In this document: in pieces, positions 1-9,068 of the stretch
Numbering within the stretch: the stretch's first letter is position 1
How the letters are laid out: each line of letters starts with the position of its first letter
DNA from: an uncultured Roseovarius sp.
GTDB taxonomy: Bacteria; Pseudomonadota; Alphaproteobacteria; Rhodobacterales; Rhodobacteraceae
Length of the DNA: 64,000 bases
Reading direction: 5' to 3'
Assembly: GCF_947489715.1 (NCBI RefSeq)
Contig: NZ_CANLER010000012.1
Location: 59,701 to 123,700, forward strand
The notes under the pieces: model-generated
Told to the model about the DNA's origin: nothing
Seen by the model: only the letters and a program-made list of their open reading frames with translations
The model's database searches: none
Position numbers and translations under genes: made by a program

Positions 1-465
1 GGGAGCCGTCTGGTTTTGATCGGGCCTGAAGGGGCTATTCCGATGCCGGAGGTTAACGCGGACATTCTGGTGGAGCGATTGGCGGGCGGACGGTTGGCAA
101 TGGGCCAGACACAGGGTGTCCCAGCGGGCATATATGGTCGCCAATGGCTTGAAAACGCTGGTTTTTGGTCCGCTCTGGCCGGGCAATTGGCCGAGACTGA
201 AAATGTCCGTACAGCGCTTGCCCTTGTGGCCCGTGGCGAGGCGCCTTTGGGGGTGGTCTATGCGACCGATGCAAGGGCAGAGCGTGGTGTCGTCACTTTG
301 TATGAAATACCTGACGATATGCATGATCCGGTGCGTTATCCGGTCGCTGTTGTCAAGGATAACAATGATCCCGATATAGTTGAATTTATGAGATTTATTC
401 AATCTGAGAGGGTTCTTGAAATCTTCCGATCGCATGGTTTCATCCCGCTTGTGGAGGCCCGGTAG
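1..465 (+). CDS. modA: Molybdate ABC transporter substrate-binding protein, 3' part
   Basis: The reading frame is open from the first base, so the gene starts before the window; only about the last 154 residues are present. This is the C-terminal lobe of a periplasmic molybdate-binding protein: it has the segment around 'GEAPLGVVYATDA' and ends with the family-typical stretch about removing residues near the C-terminus ('FIQSERVLEIFRSHGFIPL'). The stop codon directly abuts the modB ATG, and modC follows, so the three form one operon for high-affinity molybdate uptake, which supplies molybdenum cofactor. An internal TTG at position 16 is not the start. The identification rests on sequence pattern plus the modBC neighbours. 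Confidence 0.9.
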   Translation, partial: GSRLVLIGPEGAIPMPEVNADILVERLAGGRLAMGQTQGVPAGIYGRQWLENAGFWSALAGQLAETENVRTALALVARGEAPLGVVYATDARAERGVVTLYEIPDDMHDPVRYPVAVVKDNNDPDIVEFMRFIQSERVLEIFRSHGFIPLVEAR

Positions 466-1155
466 ATGGGGTTGCGACCCGAGGAATGGGCGGCGCTGTT
501 GCTGTCTTTGAAAGTGTCGGTGGTGGCAACATTACTGAGCCTGCCGGTGGCCCTTGCGGTTGCCTGGGTGTTGGCGCGGCGGGAGTTCTGGGGGAAATCA
601 TTTTTAAGCGCGCTGGTGCATTTACCGCTTGTCCTGCCACCGGTGGTGACAGGATATCTGCTGTTGCTGACCTTTGGGCGCAACGGCGCGGTGGGCGGAT
701 TTCTGGAGCAGTTCGGCATCGTTCTGGCCTTTCGCTGGACCGGGGCGGCACTGGCGGCGGCGATCATGGGGTTCCCGCTGATGGTGCGCGCAATCCGACT
801 GGCGATCGAGGCGGTGGACCCGCGTCTGGAACAGGCGGCATCGACCCTTGGAGCCGGGCGCTGGGCCGGATTTATCCTTGTAACACTGCCACTTATCGCA
901 CCAGGCATTCTAGCGGGGGCAGTGCTGGGCTTTGCCAAAGCGATGGGGGAATTTGGCGCGACGATCACCTTTGTCGCCAATATCCCGGGCCAGACACAGA
1001 CGTTGCCATCGGCGATCTATGCCTTCTTGCAGGTGCCCGGTGGTGAGGGCAGCGCGTTGCGATTGGTTGGGCTGTCGCTGGTGGTGGCGCTGGGGGCGGT
1101 GCTGGTCTCGGAATGGCTGGCGCGGCGGGTCGCGGAAAGGATTGGCCGGGGATGA
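466..1155 (+). CDS. modB: Molybdate ABC transporter permease ModB
   Basis: 229 residues, the usual ModB length, with five to six hydrophobic segments spread over the whole protein. The EAA-type loop that contacts the ATPase is visible near residues 123-145 ('LEQAASTLGAGRWAGFILV'). The ATG immediately follows the modA stop codon, and the stop codon overlaps the modC start (ATGA), which indicates translational coupling. The protein forms the inner-membrane channel through which molybdate delivered by ModA passes. No anomaly is seen. Confidence 0.95.
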   Translation: MGLRPEEWAALLLSLKVSVVATLLSLPVALAVAWVLARREFWGKSFLSALVHLPLVLPPVVTGYLLLLTFGRNGAVGGFLEQFGIVLAFRWTGAALAAAIMGFPLMVRAIRLAIEAVDPRLEQAASTLGAGRWAGFILVTLPLIAPGILAGAVLGFAKAMGEFGATITFVANIPGQTQTLPSAIYAFLQVPGGEGSALRLVGLSLVVALGAVLVSEWLARRVAERIGRG

Positions 1156-2240
1156 GTCTGTCGGTTCGGATCACCCATCAGCTTGGCGATTTCACGCTGG
1201 ACGTGGCGTTTGAAGCCGGGCCCGGTGTGACCGCTTTGTTCGGCCCATCAGGATCGGGAAAGACCAGCGTTGCCAACGGGATAGCGGGGCTTCTTGTTCC
1301 AGATGAGGGGCGTGTGACCTTGCGCGACCAGGTGCTTTTTGACGCAGCGCAGGGTGTCTGTGTGGCCGCCCATAAACGCCGGATCGGCTATGTGTTTCAG
1401 GACGGGCGGCTGTTTCCGCATCTGACGGTTGAGGGCAATATCCGCTTTGGGATGCGCTTTGCCAAAGGGGTGGGAAACCCCGCTGAGGTGGTCGATTTGC
1501 TGGGACTTGAGAGCCTTATGCAGCGGCGTCCCGGGGCGCTGTCGGGGGGGGAGAAGCAGCGGGTGGCACTGGCGCGGGCATTGATGTCAAACCCCGAAAT
1601 TCTACTTATGGACGAACCACTTGCGGCATTGGATGAGCCCCGCAAGGAAGAGATTTTACCCTATCTGGAACGGCTGCGAGATCAGAGCGATATTCCTATC
1701 CTCTATGTCAGCCACTCGGTGGCCGAGGTGGCGCGGCTGGCGGATGATCTGGTGATCCTGCAGGGCGGTAAGGTTGCCTGTCATGGGCCCGCCGAAGAAG
1801 TGCTGAGCGACCCGGCGGCGATGCCGTTTGTGGGCGTACGCGAGGCCGGGTCAATCCTGCGGGCGAAGGTGCTGGAACATGGGCCTGACGGGCTAAGCCG
1901 TCTGGTGATCAGCGGCGGGGAACTGGTGCTGCCCGGGGTCACGGCGGATGAAGGTTCTGTAATAAGAATCAGGGTGTTATCCCAGGATATTCTACTATCG
2001 GTTGAGCGGCCTGCCGGTCTTTCATCCCGAAACATTCTGCCGGTCACGGTGGAGAGCCTGCGATTGGGTGACGGGCCGGGGGCGGCGATATCTTTGTGCG
2101 CCGGAGAGGAGCGGCTGCTGGCGCGGATCACGGCGCAGGCGGCGCGGGAGATGGGGCTGGAACCCGGCACCCGCTGTTTTGCCATCCTCAAGGCCACGGC
2201 AGTCCCCAAAGGTAGCATCGGGGCGGCAAAATCGGCCTGA
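1152..2240 (+). CDS. modC: Molybdate ABC transporter ATP-binding protein ModC
   Basis: 362 residues from the ATG at 1152, chosen because it overlaps the modB stop by 4 bases; an in-frame start further upstream at 1113 would lie inside modB. Walker A is at residues 31-38 (GPSGSGKT), the ABC signature at 130-136 (LSGGEKQ) and Walker B at 150-156 (ILLMDEP). The C-terminal third (from about 230) lacks ATPase motifs and has the length and position of the MOP/TOBE regulatory domain of ModC. It energises molybdate import through ModB. It is the last gene of the operon; a large hairpin follows. Confidence 0.95.
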   Translation: MSLSVRITHQLGDFTLDVAFEAGPGVTALFGPSGSGKTSVANGIAGLLVPDEGRVTLRDQVLFDAAQGVCVAAHKRRIGYVFQDGRLFPHLTVEGNIRFGMRFAKGVGNPAEVVDLLGLESLMQRRPGALSGGEKQRVALARALMSNPEILLMDEPLAALDEPRKEEILPYLERLRDQSDIPILYVSHSVAEVARLADDLVILQGGKVACHGPAEEVLSDPAAMPFVGVREAGSILRAKVLEHGPDGLSRLVISGGELVLPGVTADEGSVIRIRVLSQDILLSVERPAGLSSRNILPVTVESLRLGDGPGAAISLCAGEERLLARITAQAAREMGLEPGTRCFAILKATAVPKGSIGAAKSA

Positions 2241-2316
2241 TCGCGCTTGCGGATTTGCGATGGAAAAGGCGCAACTGTGTACACAATGTACGCGGATTGT
2301 GTAAACTTCCGAACAT

Positions 2317-2362
2317 CCGCGCGCTTTATTAACCCTTTGTAAATAAAGGTAAAAGCGCGCGG
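2317..2362. terminator. Bidirectional hairpin between convergent modC and dppF
   Basis: An 11-bp perfect inverted repeat (CCGCGCGCTTT at 2317-2327, AAAGCGCGCGG at 2352-2362) encloses a smaller pairing, CCTTT at 2334-2338 with AAAGG at 2345-2349. It lies between the two convergent stop codons, where a terminator for both strands is expected. There is no long T tract on either side, so factor-independent termination is inferred from position and stem strength. Confidence 0.6.
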
Positions 2363-2386
2363 TGTTTCAACGGGCTTTTAACGGTG

Positions 2387-3351
2387 CTATTCCGCGAAAT
2401 GACAGGCCACTTCGGTGCCGTTGGGCAGCCCGCGCAGCTGTGGGCGTTCCTGACGGCAGCGATCCTGCGCCATGTGGCAGCGGGCGGCGAAGGGGCAGCC
2501 CTTGGGCAGGTTCACGGGATCGGGCAGCTCACCGGGTTGGCGCGGCTTGTCGAACGATCCGCCCTCAAGCTTGGGGATCGCTTCGAGCAGGAGCTGGGTA
2601 TAGGGATGCTTGGGATCGGCGAAGATGGTTTCGGCCGAGGCCAGTTCCATCACCTGACCCAGATACATCACCGCGACCCGGGAGCCGAAATGCTGCACCA
2701 CGCTGAGATCGTGGGTGATGAAGAGGTAGGTCAGCCCGCGTTCCTGCTGCAATTCGGTGAGCAGGTTCAGAATCTGCGCCTGGATCGACACGTCGAGCGC
2801 CGAGATCGGTTCATCCGCGACCACGAAGGCGGGGTTTGTCACCAGCGCGCGGGCGATGGCGATGCGTTGCCGCTGGCCGCCGGAGAACTCATGCGGCAGG
2901 CGGCGCTGCCAGCTTGGGTCGCAGCCGGTTTCGGCCAACACCTCTTCGACGCGGGTGCGAACCTCGGCCGAGGAAAGCTCGGGCATCAGGTGACGCACCG
3001 GTTCAGCCAGGGTTTCGAACACGTTGCGGCGCGGATTGAGCGAGGCATAGGGGTTCTGGAACACCATCTGCATGTCGCGGCGCACGGGTTTGCGGGTTGC
3101 CTCGTCCATCTGGTCAATGCGTTCACCGCGGAAATAAATCTCGCCGGCGGTGGGTGAATTCAGGCCCAGCATGGCGCGGCCAAGGGTGGTCTTGCCACAG
3201 CCGCTTTCGCCCACCACGCAGAAGCTTTCGCCCGGCATGATCGATACGTTGACGGTGTTGAGCGCGTGCAGGACCGGCTTTTCACGGCTGAGGAAGTGCG
3301 TGGGCAGGGGGAAACGGACCTCGACCCCTTTGGTTTCGACAATGGGTTGGG

Positions 3352-3355
<4 letters not shown>
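2387..3355 (-). CDS. dppF: Peptide-type ABC transporter ATP-binding protein (DppF/OppF)
   Basis: 322 residues. Walker A 'GESGCGKTT', the signature 'FSGGQRQRIAIARAL' and Walker B 'FVVADEPISALD' are all present, followed by the C-terminal oligopeptide/dipeptide extension with clustered cysteines ('GCPFAARCHMAQDRC') that is found in DppF/OppF-type ATPases and may bind an Fe-S cluster. The ATG overlaps the stop of the upstream dppD (ATGA). It is the second ATPase of the importer and the distal gene of the leftward operon. The substrate cannot be deduced from the ATPase. Confidence 0.93.
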
Positions 3356-4346
<991 letters not shown>

Positions 4347-4347
<1 letters not shown>

Positions 4348-5255
4348 CAGTCTTCTCCCCTCCGCAGTTTCGGGTTGAGCACGTCGCGCAGCCAGTCGCC
4401 CAGCAGGTTGAGCGCGAGAACCAGCGCAATGAGCACGAGCGCAGGGTAGAAGGTGATCCAGTACTGGCCCGAGAAGACGAATTCGAACCCTGAGCGGATC
4501 AGCGACCCGAGCGAGGGGCGATCGACCGGCATGCCGAGACCAAGGAAGGAAAGGGCGGCTTCGGTCATGATCGCCTCGGCCACCTGAATGGTCGAGATCA
4601 CCAGAACGGGTGTCAGCGTATTGGGCAGGATATGTCCCCACATCACCTTGCGGGCGGGCAGGCCGATGACGCGGGCGGCATCGACATATTCCTTGTTTTT
4701 CTCACCCAGCACCGAGGAGCGCACGGTTCGGGCGAATTTCGGCCATTCGGCGATGCCGATGATCAGGATCAGCATGAAGATGGCATAATCGGCATAGACC
4801 GATGCATCGAAGGCGGCCTGGAAGAGCGCCAGCACGATGATCGCGATCATCAGCGTCGAGAGCGACATCTGGATATCGGCAAGGCGCATCAGGAAGCTAT
4901 CGACCCAGCCGCCCTTGTAGCCCGCGATCAGGCCCAGGGTTATGCCAAGGATGCCCTGAACGATGACGGCGCCGATGCCGATCAGGAGCGAGATGCCGGT
5001 GCCGTACATGATGGTCGACAGCACGCCCCGCCCCTGTGCATCGGTGCCGAGCAGGAAACGATCGTCACCGCCCGGGATCCAGCTGGGAGGCATTTCGCTG
5101 TCCATGATGTCAAGCTGCATCAGGTCATAGGGGTTCTGCGGAGCGATCAGCGGCGCGAGAACCGCCATGAGGACCAGCACGAGAAGCACGATACCAGCGC
5201 CGATGGCGACCGGATCGGCCAGGAAACGTTTGAGGAAACCGCGCCAGGTGATCAT
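4347..5255 (-). CDS. dppC: Peptide-type ABC transporter permease (DppC)
   Basis: 302 residues from the ATG at 5255 (overlap ATGA with the dppB stop). A short N-terminal cytoplasmic segment is followed by a first membrane helix (about residues 20-42), a periplasmic loop and the five-helix BPD_transp_1 core. The EAA motif is near 'YVDAARVIGLPARKVMWGHILPN'. The protein is the second half of the membrane channel. Everything from dppB to dppF is joined by 1-4 base overlaps, so one polycistronic mRNA is likely. Confidence 0.93.
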
Positions 5256-6238
5256 GATTTTGCCCCCGGAAGTTTCACCATCGGATTGATGAGGGTGTAG
5301 ATGAAATCGACCAGCGTGTTGACGACCACGAAGATCAGGCCGACCACGATGATATAGGCGATGATCAGGGGCGTATCGACGCGGTTCACCGCCTCGAGGA
5401 ACAAAAAGCCCATGCCGGGCCACTGGAACACGGTTTCGGTCAGGATGGTGTAGGCGATCAGCGTCCCGATCATCAGGCCGCCGACGGTCACCACCGGCAA
5501 AAGCGTGTTGCGGAAGGCATGCACATAGCGGACGCGCGCGGTGCTGAGGCCCTTGGCCTTGGCGAAACGCACGTAATCGGTGCCCATCGCCTCCATCATC
5601 TCGGCCCGGATGAGGCGGATGAAGAGGGGCAGCATGATCGAGGAAAGCGCGATCGAGGGCAGGATCAGGTGGGCGAGCCCGTCGATGGTCAGGAAGCCGG
5701 TATCCCAGCCCCAGGGCATTTCAACAGTTTCGCCACGACCAAAGGCGGGGAGCCATTGCAGCTCGACCCCGAAGATCCAGACCATGAAGATGGCGGTCAG
5801 GAACACCGGCACCGAGATGCCGATGATCGACCCGGTCATGATCGCCTTGGCCAGGAATTTCTCGCGGTTGATGGCGCAGTAGATGCCGCCGGGGATCGAG
5901 AGGGCCAGAAAGATGAAGGTGGCGCCCAGCACCAGTTCGAACGTCGCCGGGAATTTATCCATGATCACATCGAGCGCCGGGCGTTTGAAGAAATAGGACG
6001 TGCCCAGGTCGCCCTGAACGGCATTGCCGAGGAAACGGCCATACTGAACCAGGAACGGATCGTTCAGGCCCAGTTCGTCGCGGAGCGTCTGGCGCTCGGC
6101 CTCGGACACGGATTGCCCGACAAGCTCGCGGAGGGGGTCACCCAGATTGTCCTGAATGGAAAAGCCGATGATCGAAATCACGAACATCACGATGACGGCT
6201 TGAATGGCGCGGCGGATAAGGAAAGCTAGGATATGCAT
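5252..6238 (-). CDS. dppB: Peptide-type ABC transporter permease (DppB)
   Basis: 328 residues, typical DppB length. The N-terminal helix and the DppB-specific segment 'NLGDPLRELVGQSVSEAER' precede the BPD_transp_1 core; the EAA loop is 'YVRFAKAKGLSTARVRYVHAFRNT'. An AGGT ribosome-binding sequence lies just upstream of the ATG. It is separated from dppA by a 57-base spacer holding a strong hairpin, so it is probably translated from the same transcript as dppA but at a lower level. Confidence 0.93.
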   Translation of the reverse strand: MHILAFLIRRAIQAVIVMFVISIIGFSIQDNLGDPLRELVGQSVSEAERQTLRDELGLNDPFLVQYGRFLGNAVQGDLGTSYFFKRPALDVIMDKFPATFELVLGATFIFLALSIPGGIYCAINREKFLAKAIMTGSIIGISVPVFLTAIFMVWIFGVELQWLPAFGRGETVEMPWGWDTGFLTIDGLAHLILPSIALSSIMLPLFIRLIRAEMMEAMGTDYVRFAKAKGLSTARVRYVHAFRNTLLPVVTVGGLMIGTLIAYTILTETVFQWPGMGFLFLEAVNRVDTPLIIAYIIVVGLIFVVVNTLVDFIYTLINPMVKLPGAKS

Positions 6239-6261
6239 ATGAACCTGGCGCTTAAATGACG

Positions 6262-6287
6262 GCGGGCCGGAGGTTTGTCCGGCCCGC
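6262..6287 (-). terminator. Intercistronic hairpin between dppA and dppB
   Basis: Nine perfectly paired bases (GCGGGCCGG at 6262-6270 with CCGGCCCGC at 6279-6287) around an 8-base loop, just after the dppA stop codon on the minus strand. No T run follows. Such hairpins downstream of binding-protein genes usually act as partial terminators or 3' RNA stabilisers that raise the amount of binding protein over membrane components; that role is inferred here. Confidence 0.55.
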
Positions 6288-6295
6288 TGGGGAGT

Positions 6296-7831
6296 TTATT
6301 CGATGACGAGGTCGCCCAGATAGGGGAAGTTCATCACGTTGAGGACGGGCTCGATATTGACGCCGGTGCGCGCGGCCCAGGCCAGGTCCTGCCAGTGCAG
6401 CGGAATGAAGGCCGCTTCGTCATGCAGGATTTTCTCGACCATCTGAAGCTGCTCGGCGCGGGTGTCACCCTTGGTTTCCACCAGCGATGCTTCGGTCAGT
6501 TCGTCGACCTTGGCGTTCGAGTAGTTGCCCGAGTTGTACTGACCACGGCCGGTATCTTCATTCGGGGTCATCGCCAGGAACTCGTAGAAGTTGGCGCTGT
6601 CCTCGGTATCCGCGTGCCAGCCGATCATCATGATGTCCGCGGCGCGTTCATCGAATTTGGGCCAGTATTGCGCCTTGGGCATGGTGGTCAGGTCGATCTT
6701 GACGTTGATCTTGGCCAGCATTGCCGCTGCCGCTTCGCAGATTTTGAAGTCGTTGACGTAGCGGTTGTTGGGGCACATCATTGTCGCCTCGAACCCGTCA
6801 GCATAGCCAGCTTCGGCCATCAGTTCCTGCGCTTTCGCCAGGTCGAAACGCGGCGTCAGATCAGGATTGTGGCCGATATAGCCCTTGGGCGACATCTGTT
6901 CGCCGGCGGTGCCAAAGCCCTTCATGATCTTCTGAACAATGCCTTCGTTGTTGATGGCATAGGCCATCGCCAGGCGCACGTTCTGATTGGCCAGCGCTTC
7001 GTGCCGCTGTTGGTTCAGTTGCAGCGTGATGATGCGCGTGCCGCTCATGGTGACCAACTGGGTGTTGGCGTCATCCTCGATCCGTTGCAGATCGGTGGGC
7101 GGAACGGGCGCGATGAAATCGACATCACCGGCCAGCAGGGCGGCGACACGGGTCGGCGCCTCTTTGATCGGGGTCAGGATCGCGGTTTGCACATTGCCCG
7201 GGCTGTCGGTGTCCCAGTAATCGGCGTTGCGGGTGAAGACGACTTTGACGCCCTGTTCACGCTCGGTGATGGTGAATGGTCCGGTGCCCGACACGGTTTT
7301 CGAGGCAAAGCTGTCGCCGTGCTTGACGATATCCGCCCCGCCTTCTTCGTAGAACTTGCTGTCCATCGGGAAGACATAGGTGGCGGTGTGCAGCACCAGC
7401 GGGCTGGGGCCATCGGTCTTGATCTCGACCGTCAGGTCATCGACGGCGGTGGCCGAGGTCCAGCTGGCGAAAATACCTTTGAAATCGGGCGAGGATCTCA
7501 GGCGGTCGATGGTCCAGACCACGTCGGCGGCGGTCATCGGGTTGCCCGAGTGGAATTTCACGCCCTCGCGCAGTTTGAAGTGCATGGTGGTGTCGTCGAC
7601 ACGCTCCCAGCTTGAGGCCAGACGGCCGTCAAAGCCCAGATCCTTGTTCCAGCGCACCAGCGGGTCAAAGATCATGTGGCTGAGCTGCAATGTGCCGCCC
7701 GAAAGCTGCTCATGCGGGTCCAGCGATACCGGATCGGCGTCATAGGCGAAATTGAGCGTCTGCGCCGGGGCCATCCCGACCGCGCCCAAAAAGATGGCTG
7801 TGGCAGCCGTTAATGTCCGAAGTGTTTTCAT
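6296..7831 (-). CDS. dppA: Peptide-type ABC transporter substrate-binding protein (SBP_bac_5)
   Basis: 511 residues from the ATG at 7831, which has a GGGAG ribosome-binding sequence 6 bases upstream; in-frame codons further upstream lack one. A signal peptide is clear (charged start, hydrophobic core, cleavage near 'GMAPAQ'). The family pattern of extracellular solute-binding protein 5 follows: 'FAYDADPVSLDPHEQ' at the mature N-terminus and 'LREGVKFHSGNPMTAADVVWTIDRL' near residue 100. It captures a peptide or similar solute in the periplasm for DppBCDF. A divergent RpiR regulator lies 292 bases away. Confidence 0.92.
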   Translation of the reverse strand: MKTLRTLTAATAIFLGAVGMAPAQTLNFAYDADPVSLDPHEQLSGGTLQLSHMIFDPLVRWNKDLGFDGRLASSWERVDDTTMHFKLREGVKFHSGNPMTAADVVWTIDRLRSSPDFKGIFASWTSATAVDDLTVEIKTDGPSPLVLHTATYVFPMDSKFYEEGGADIVKHGDSFASKTVSGTGPFTITEREQGVKVVFTRNADYWDTDSPGNVQTAILTPIKEAPTRVAALLAGDVDFIAPVPPTDLQRIEDDANTQLVTMSGTRIITLQLNQQRHEALANQNVRLAMAYAINNEGIVQKIMKGFGTAGEQMSPKGYIGHNPDLTPRFDLAKAQELMAEAGYADGFEATMMCPNNRYVNDFKICEAAAAMLAKINVKIDLTTMPKAQYWPKFDERAADIMMIGWHADTEDSANFYEFLAMTPNEDTGRGQYNSGNYSNAKVDELTEASLVETKGDTRAEQLQMVEKILHDEAAFIPLHWQDLAWAARTGVNIEPVLNVMNFPYLGDLVIE

Positions 7832-8001
7832 CGAAGTCTCCCTGATTTGCGGGGATGTATCAAACGCCGGTTGCGCTCGTCCCCGATCATGTCGGCAAGG
7901 TTGTCGCGATTCTGAGAAGGTGTAAAGCTTTGTTGTCGCCACGTAAGCCATGGCTGCACACGCCGGCTCCTCCCTGCGTTCCGCGCCCCCCTTGTTCATT
8001 T

Positions 8002-8019
8002 TTGGTATCAAACTACCAA
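8002..8019. promoter_or_regulatory. Inverted repeat in the dppA-rpiR intergenic region
   Basis: TTGGTA at 8002-8007 and TACCAA at 8014-8019 form a perfect dyad with a 6-base spacer. It sits in an AT-rich stretch of the 292-base intergenic region between the divergent dppA (start 7831) and the RpiR-family gene (start 8124), where an operator for that regulator would be expected. Binding is inferred from position and symmetry only. Confidence 0.4.
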
Positions 8020-8123
8020 TATTTATAGTAATGGGATAAAAATAGCAGTCAACCGGAAAAGCTATCGTTCGAAATAGGGGACCGGTTGATCATGTAGGCG
8101 CCAGAACAGGGAGGCCGGTGACA

Positions 8124-8969
8124 ATGAAGATTGAAGACATCATTCGAAACGGCGATGTCAGTTTTACCAAGCTGGAACAACGTGTTGCAACCTATCTGGT
8201 CGGTCGGCCCGAGGCGCTTGCGCTGGAAACCAGTGCCGAGATAGCCCAGAAACTGGAGGTCAGTCCGATGACGGTCAGCCGGTTTTTCAAGAAGTTGGGA
8301 TATGAGCGCGCGACGGAGTTGCGTACCAAAGCGCGGCAGGAAATGTCGGGGCCGCGATCAGCGAGAATCGGGGATCGCTACCAAAGCTTTGTGCGCGCGC
8401 AGGCAACCCAGGGGGCGGATAAGGAACGCGAGATGGCCGAGGCGGGCATCAATGCCGCGCTGAACCTGCGGGCCTCGCCCAAGTGGCAGGCGGGGGTGCA
8501 ATGTCTGGCGCAGGCGGATTTCGTGGCGATCGTGGGATTCCAGCTCTATCAGTACCTGGCGACCGGGCTGGCGATGCGGCTGAATTATGTCCGCCCCGGT
8601 GTGAAGGTCGTGTCCGGGCTGGACGGGGTCTATACCGAGGTCTTTACTCAGGGCACGGGCCGCAAATGTCTGCTGATCATCGACATGTTCCGCTATGCCT
8701 CTCACGGACCGGCGCTGGCAGAACATGCCAAGGATAACGGGTATGAAGTGATCCTGATGTGTGACGAGTTCTGTGACTGGGGCAGCCGGTTCGCCGATCA
8801 CGTCTTTACCTTCCCCAATGAGGGCCAGTTTTTCCTGCCGATGCCGGTGGGGCTGCATTTCGGGCTGAACCTGCTTTATCAGGATGTTGTCTGTGCGCTG
8901 GGCGATGGCGCGACCGATCAGGTCGAGAAGATGTCGCAATACCAGGAGGTGTTTGGCGCGTTTCTGTAG
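8124..8969 (+). CDS. RpiR/MurR family transcriptional regulator
   Basis: 281 residues from the ATG at 8124; a GTG six bases upstream is in frame, but the AGGGAGG sequence at 8108-8114 is only 3 bases from it and 9 from the ATG. The N-terminal HTH_6 domain (about residues 1-75) contains 'SAEIAQKLEVSPMTVSRFFKKLGY'. The rest has the length and alternating pattern of a SIS ligand-binding domain. RpiR regulators usually sense phosphosugars or related ligands; here the divergent dpp operon is the natural target. The ligand is unknown. Confidence 0.87.
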   Translation: MKIEDIIRNGDVSFTKLEQRVATYLVGRPEALALETSAEIAQKLEVSPMTVSRFFKKLGYERATELRTKARQEMSGPRSARIGDRYQSFVRAQATQGADKEREMAEAGINAALNLRASPKWQAGVQCLAQADFVAIVGFQLYQYLATGLAMRLNYVRPGVKVVSGLDGVYTEVFTQGTGRKCLLIIDMFRYASHGPALAEHAKDNGYEVILMCDEFCDWGSRFADHVFTFPNEGQFFLPMPVGLHFGLNLLYQDVVCALGDGATDQVEKMSQYQEVFGAFL

Positions 8970-9068
8970 CTGCGGCCTCTTTGTCGCACGCTTTTTGTCA
9001 GGTTCTTCTGGCCACCGGCGCGGATTTGTGGCAGCGATGGCATCTGAAACCAGCGAAGTGCCGATTTC

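Noticed and set aside
2276..2285. TGTGTACACA palindrome after modC
   Set aside because: Ten-base palindromes are common, and the position downstream of a gene end does not fit an operator.
6275..7615. A 446-codon open frame on the plus strand
   Set aside because: Antisense to dppA, which has a signal peptide, family motifs and a ribosome-binding site.
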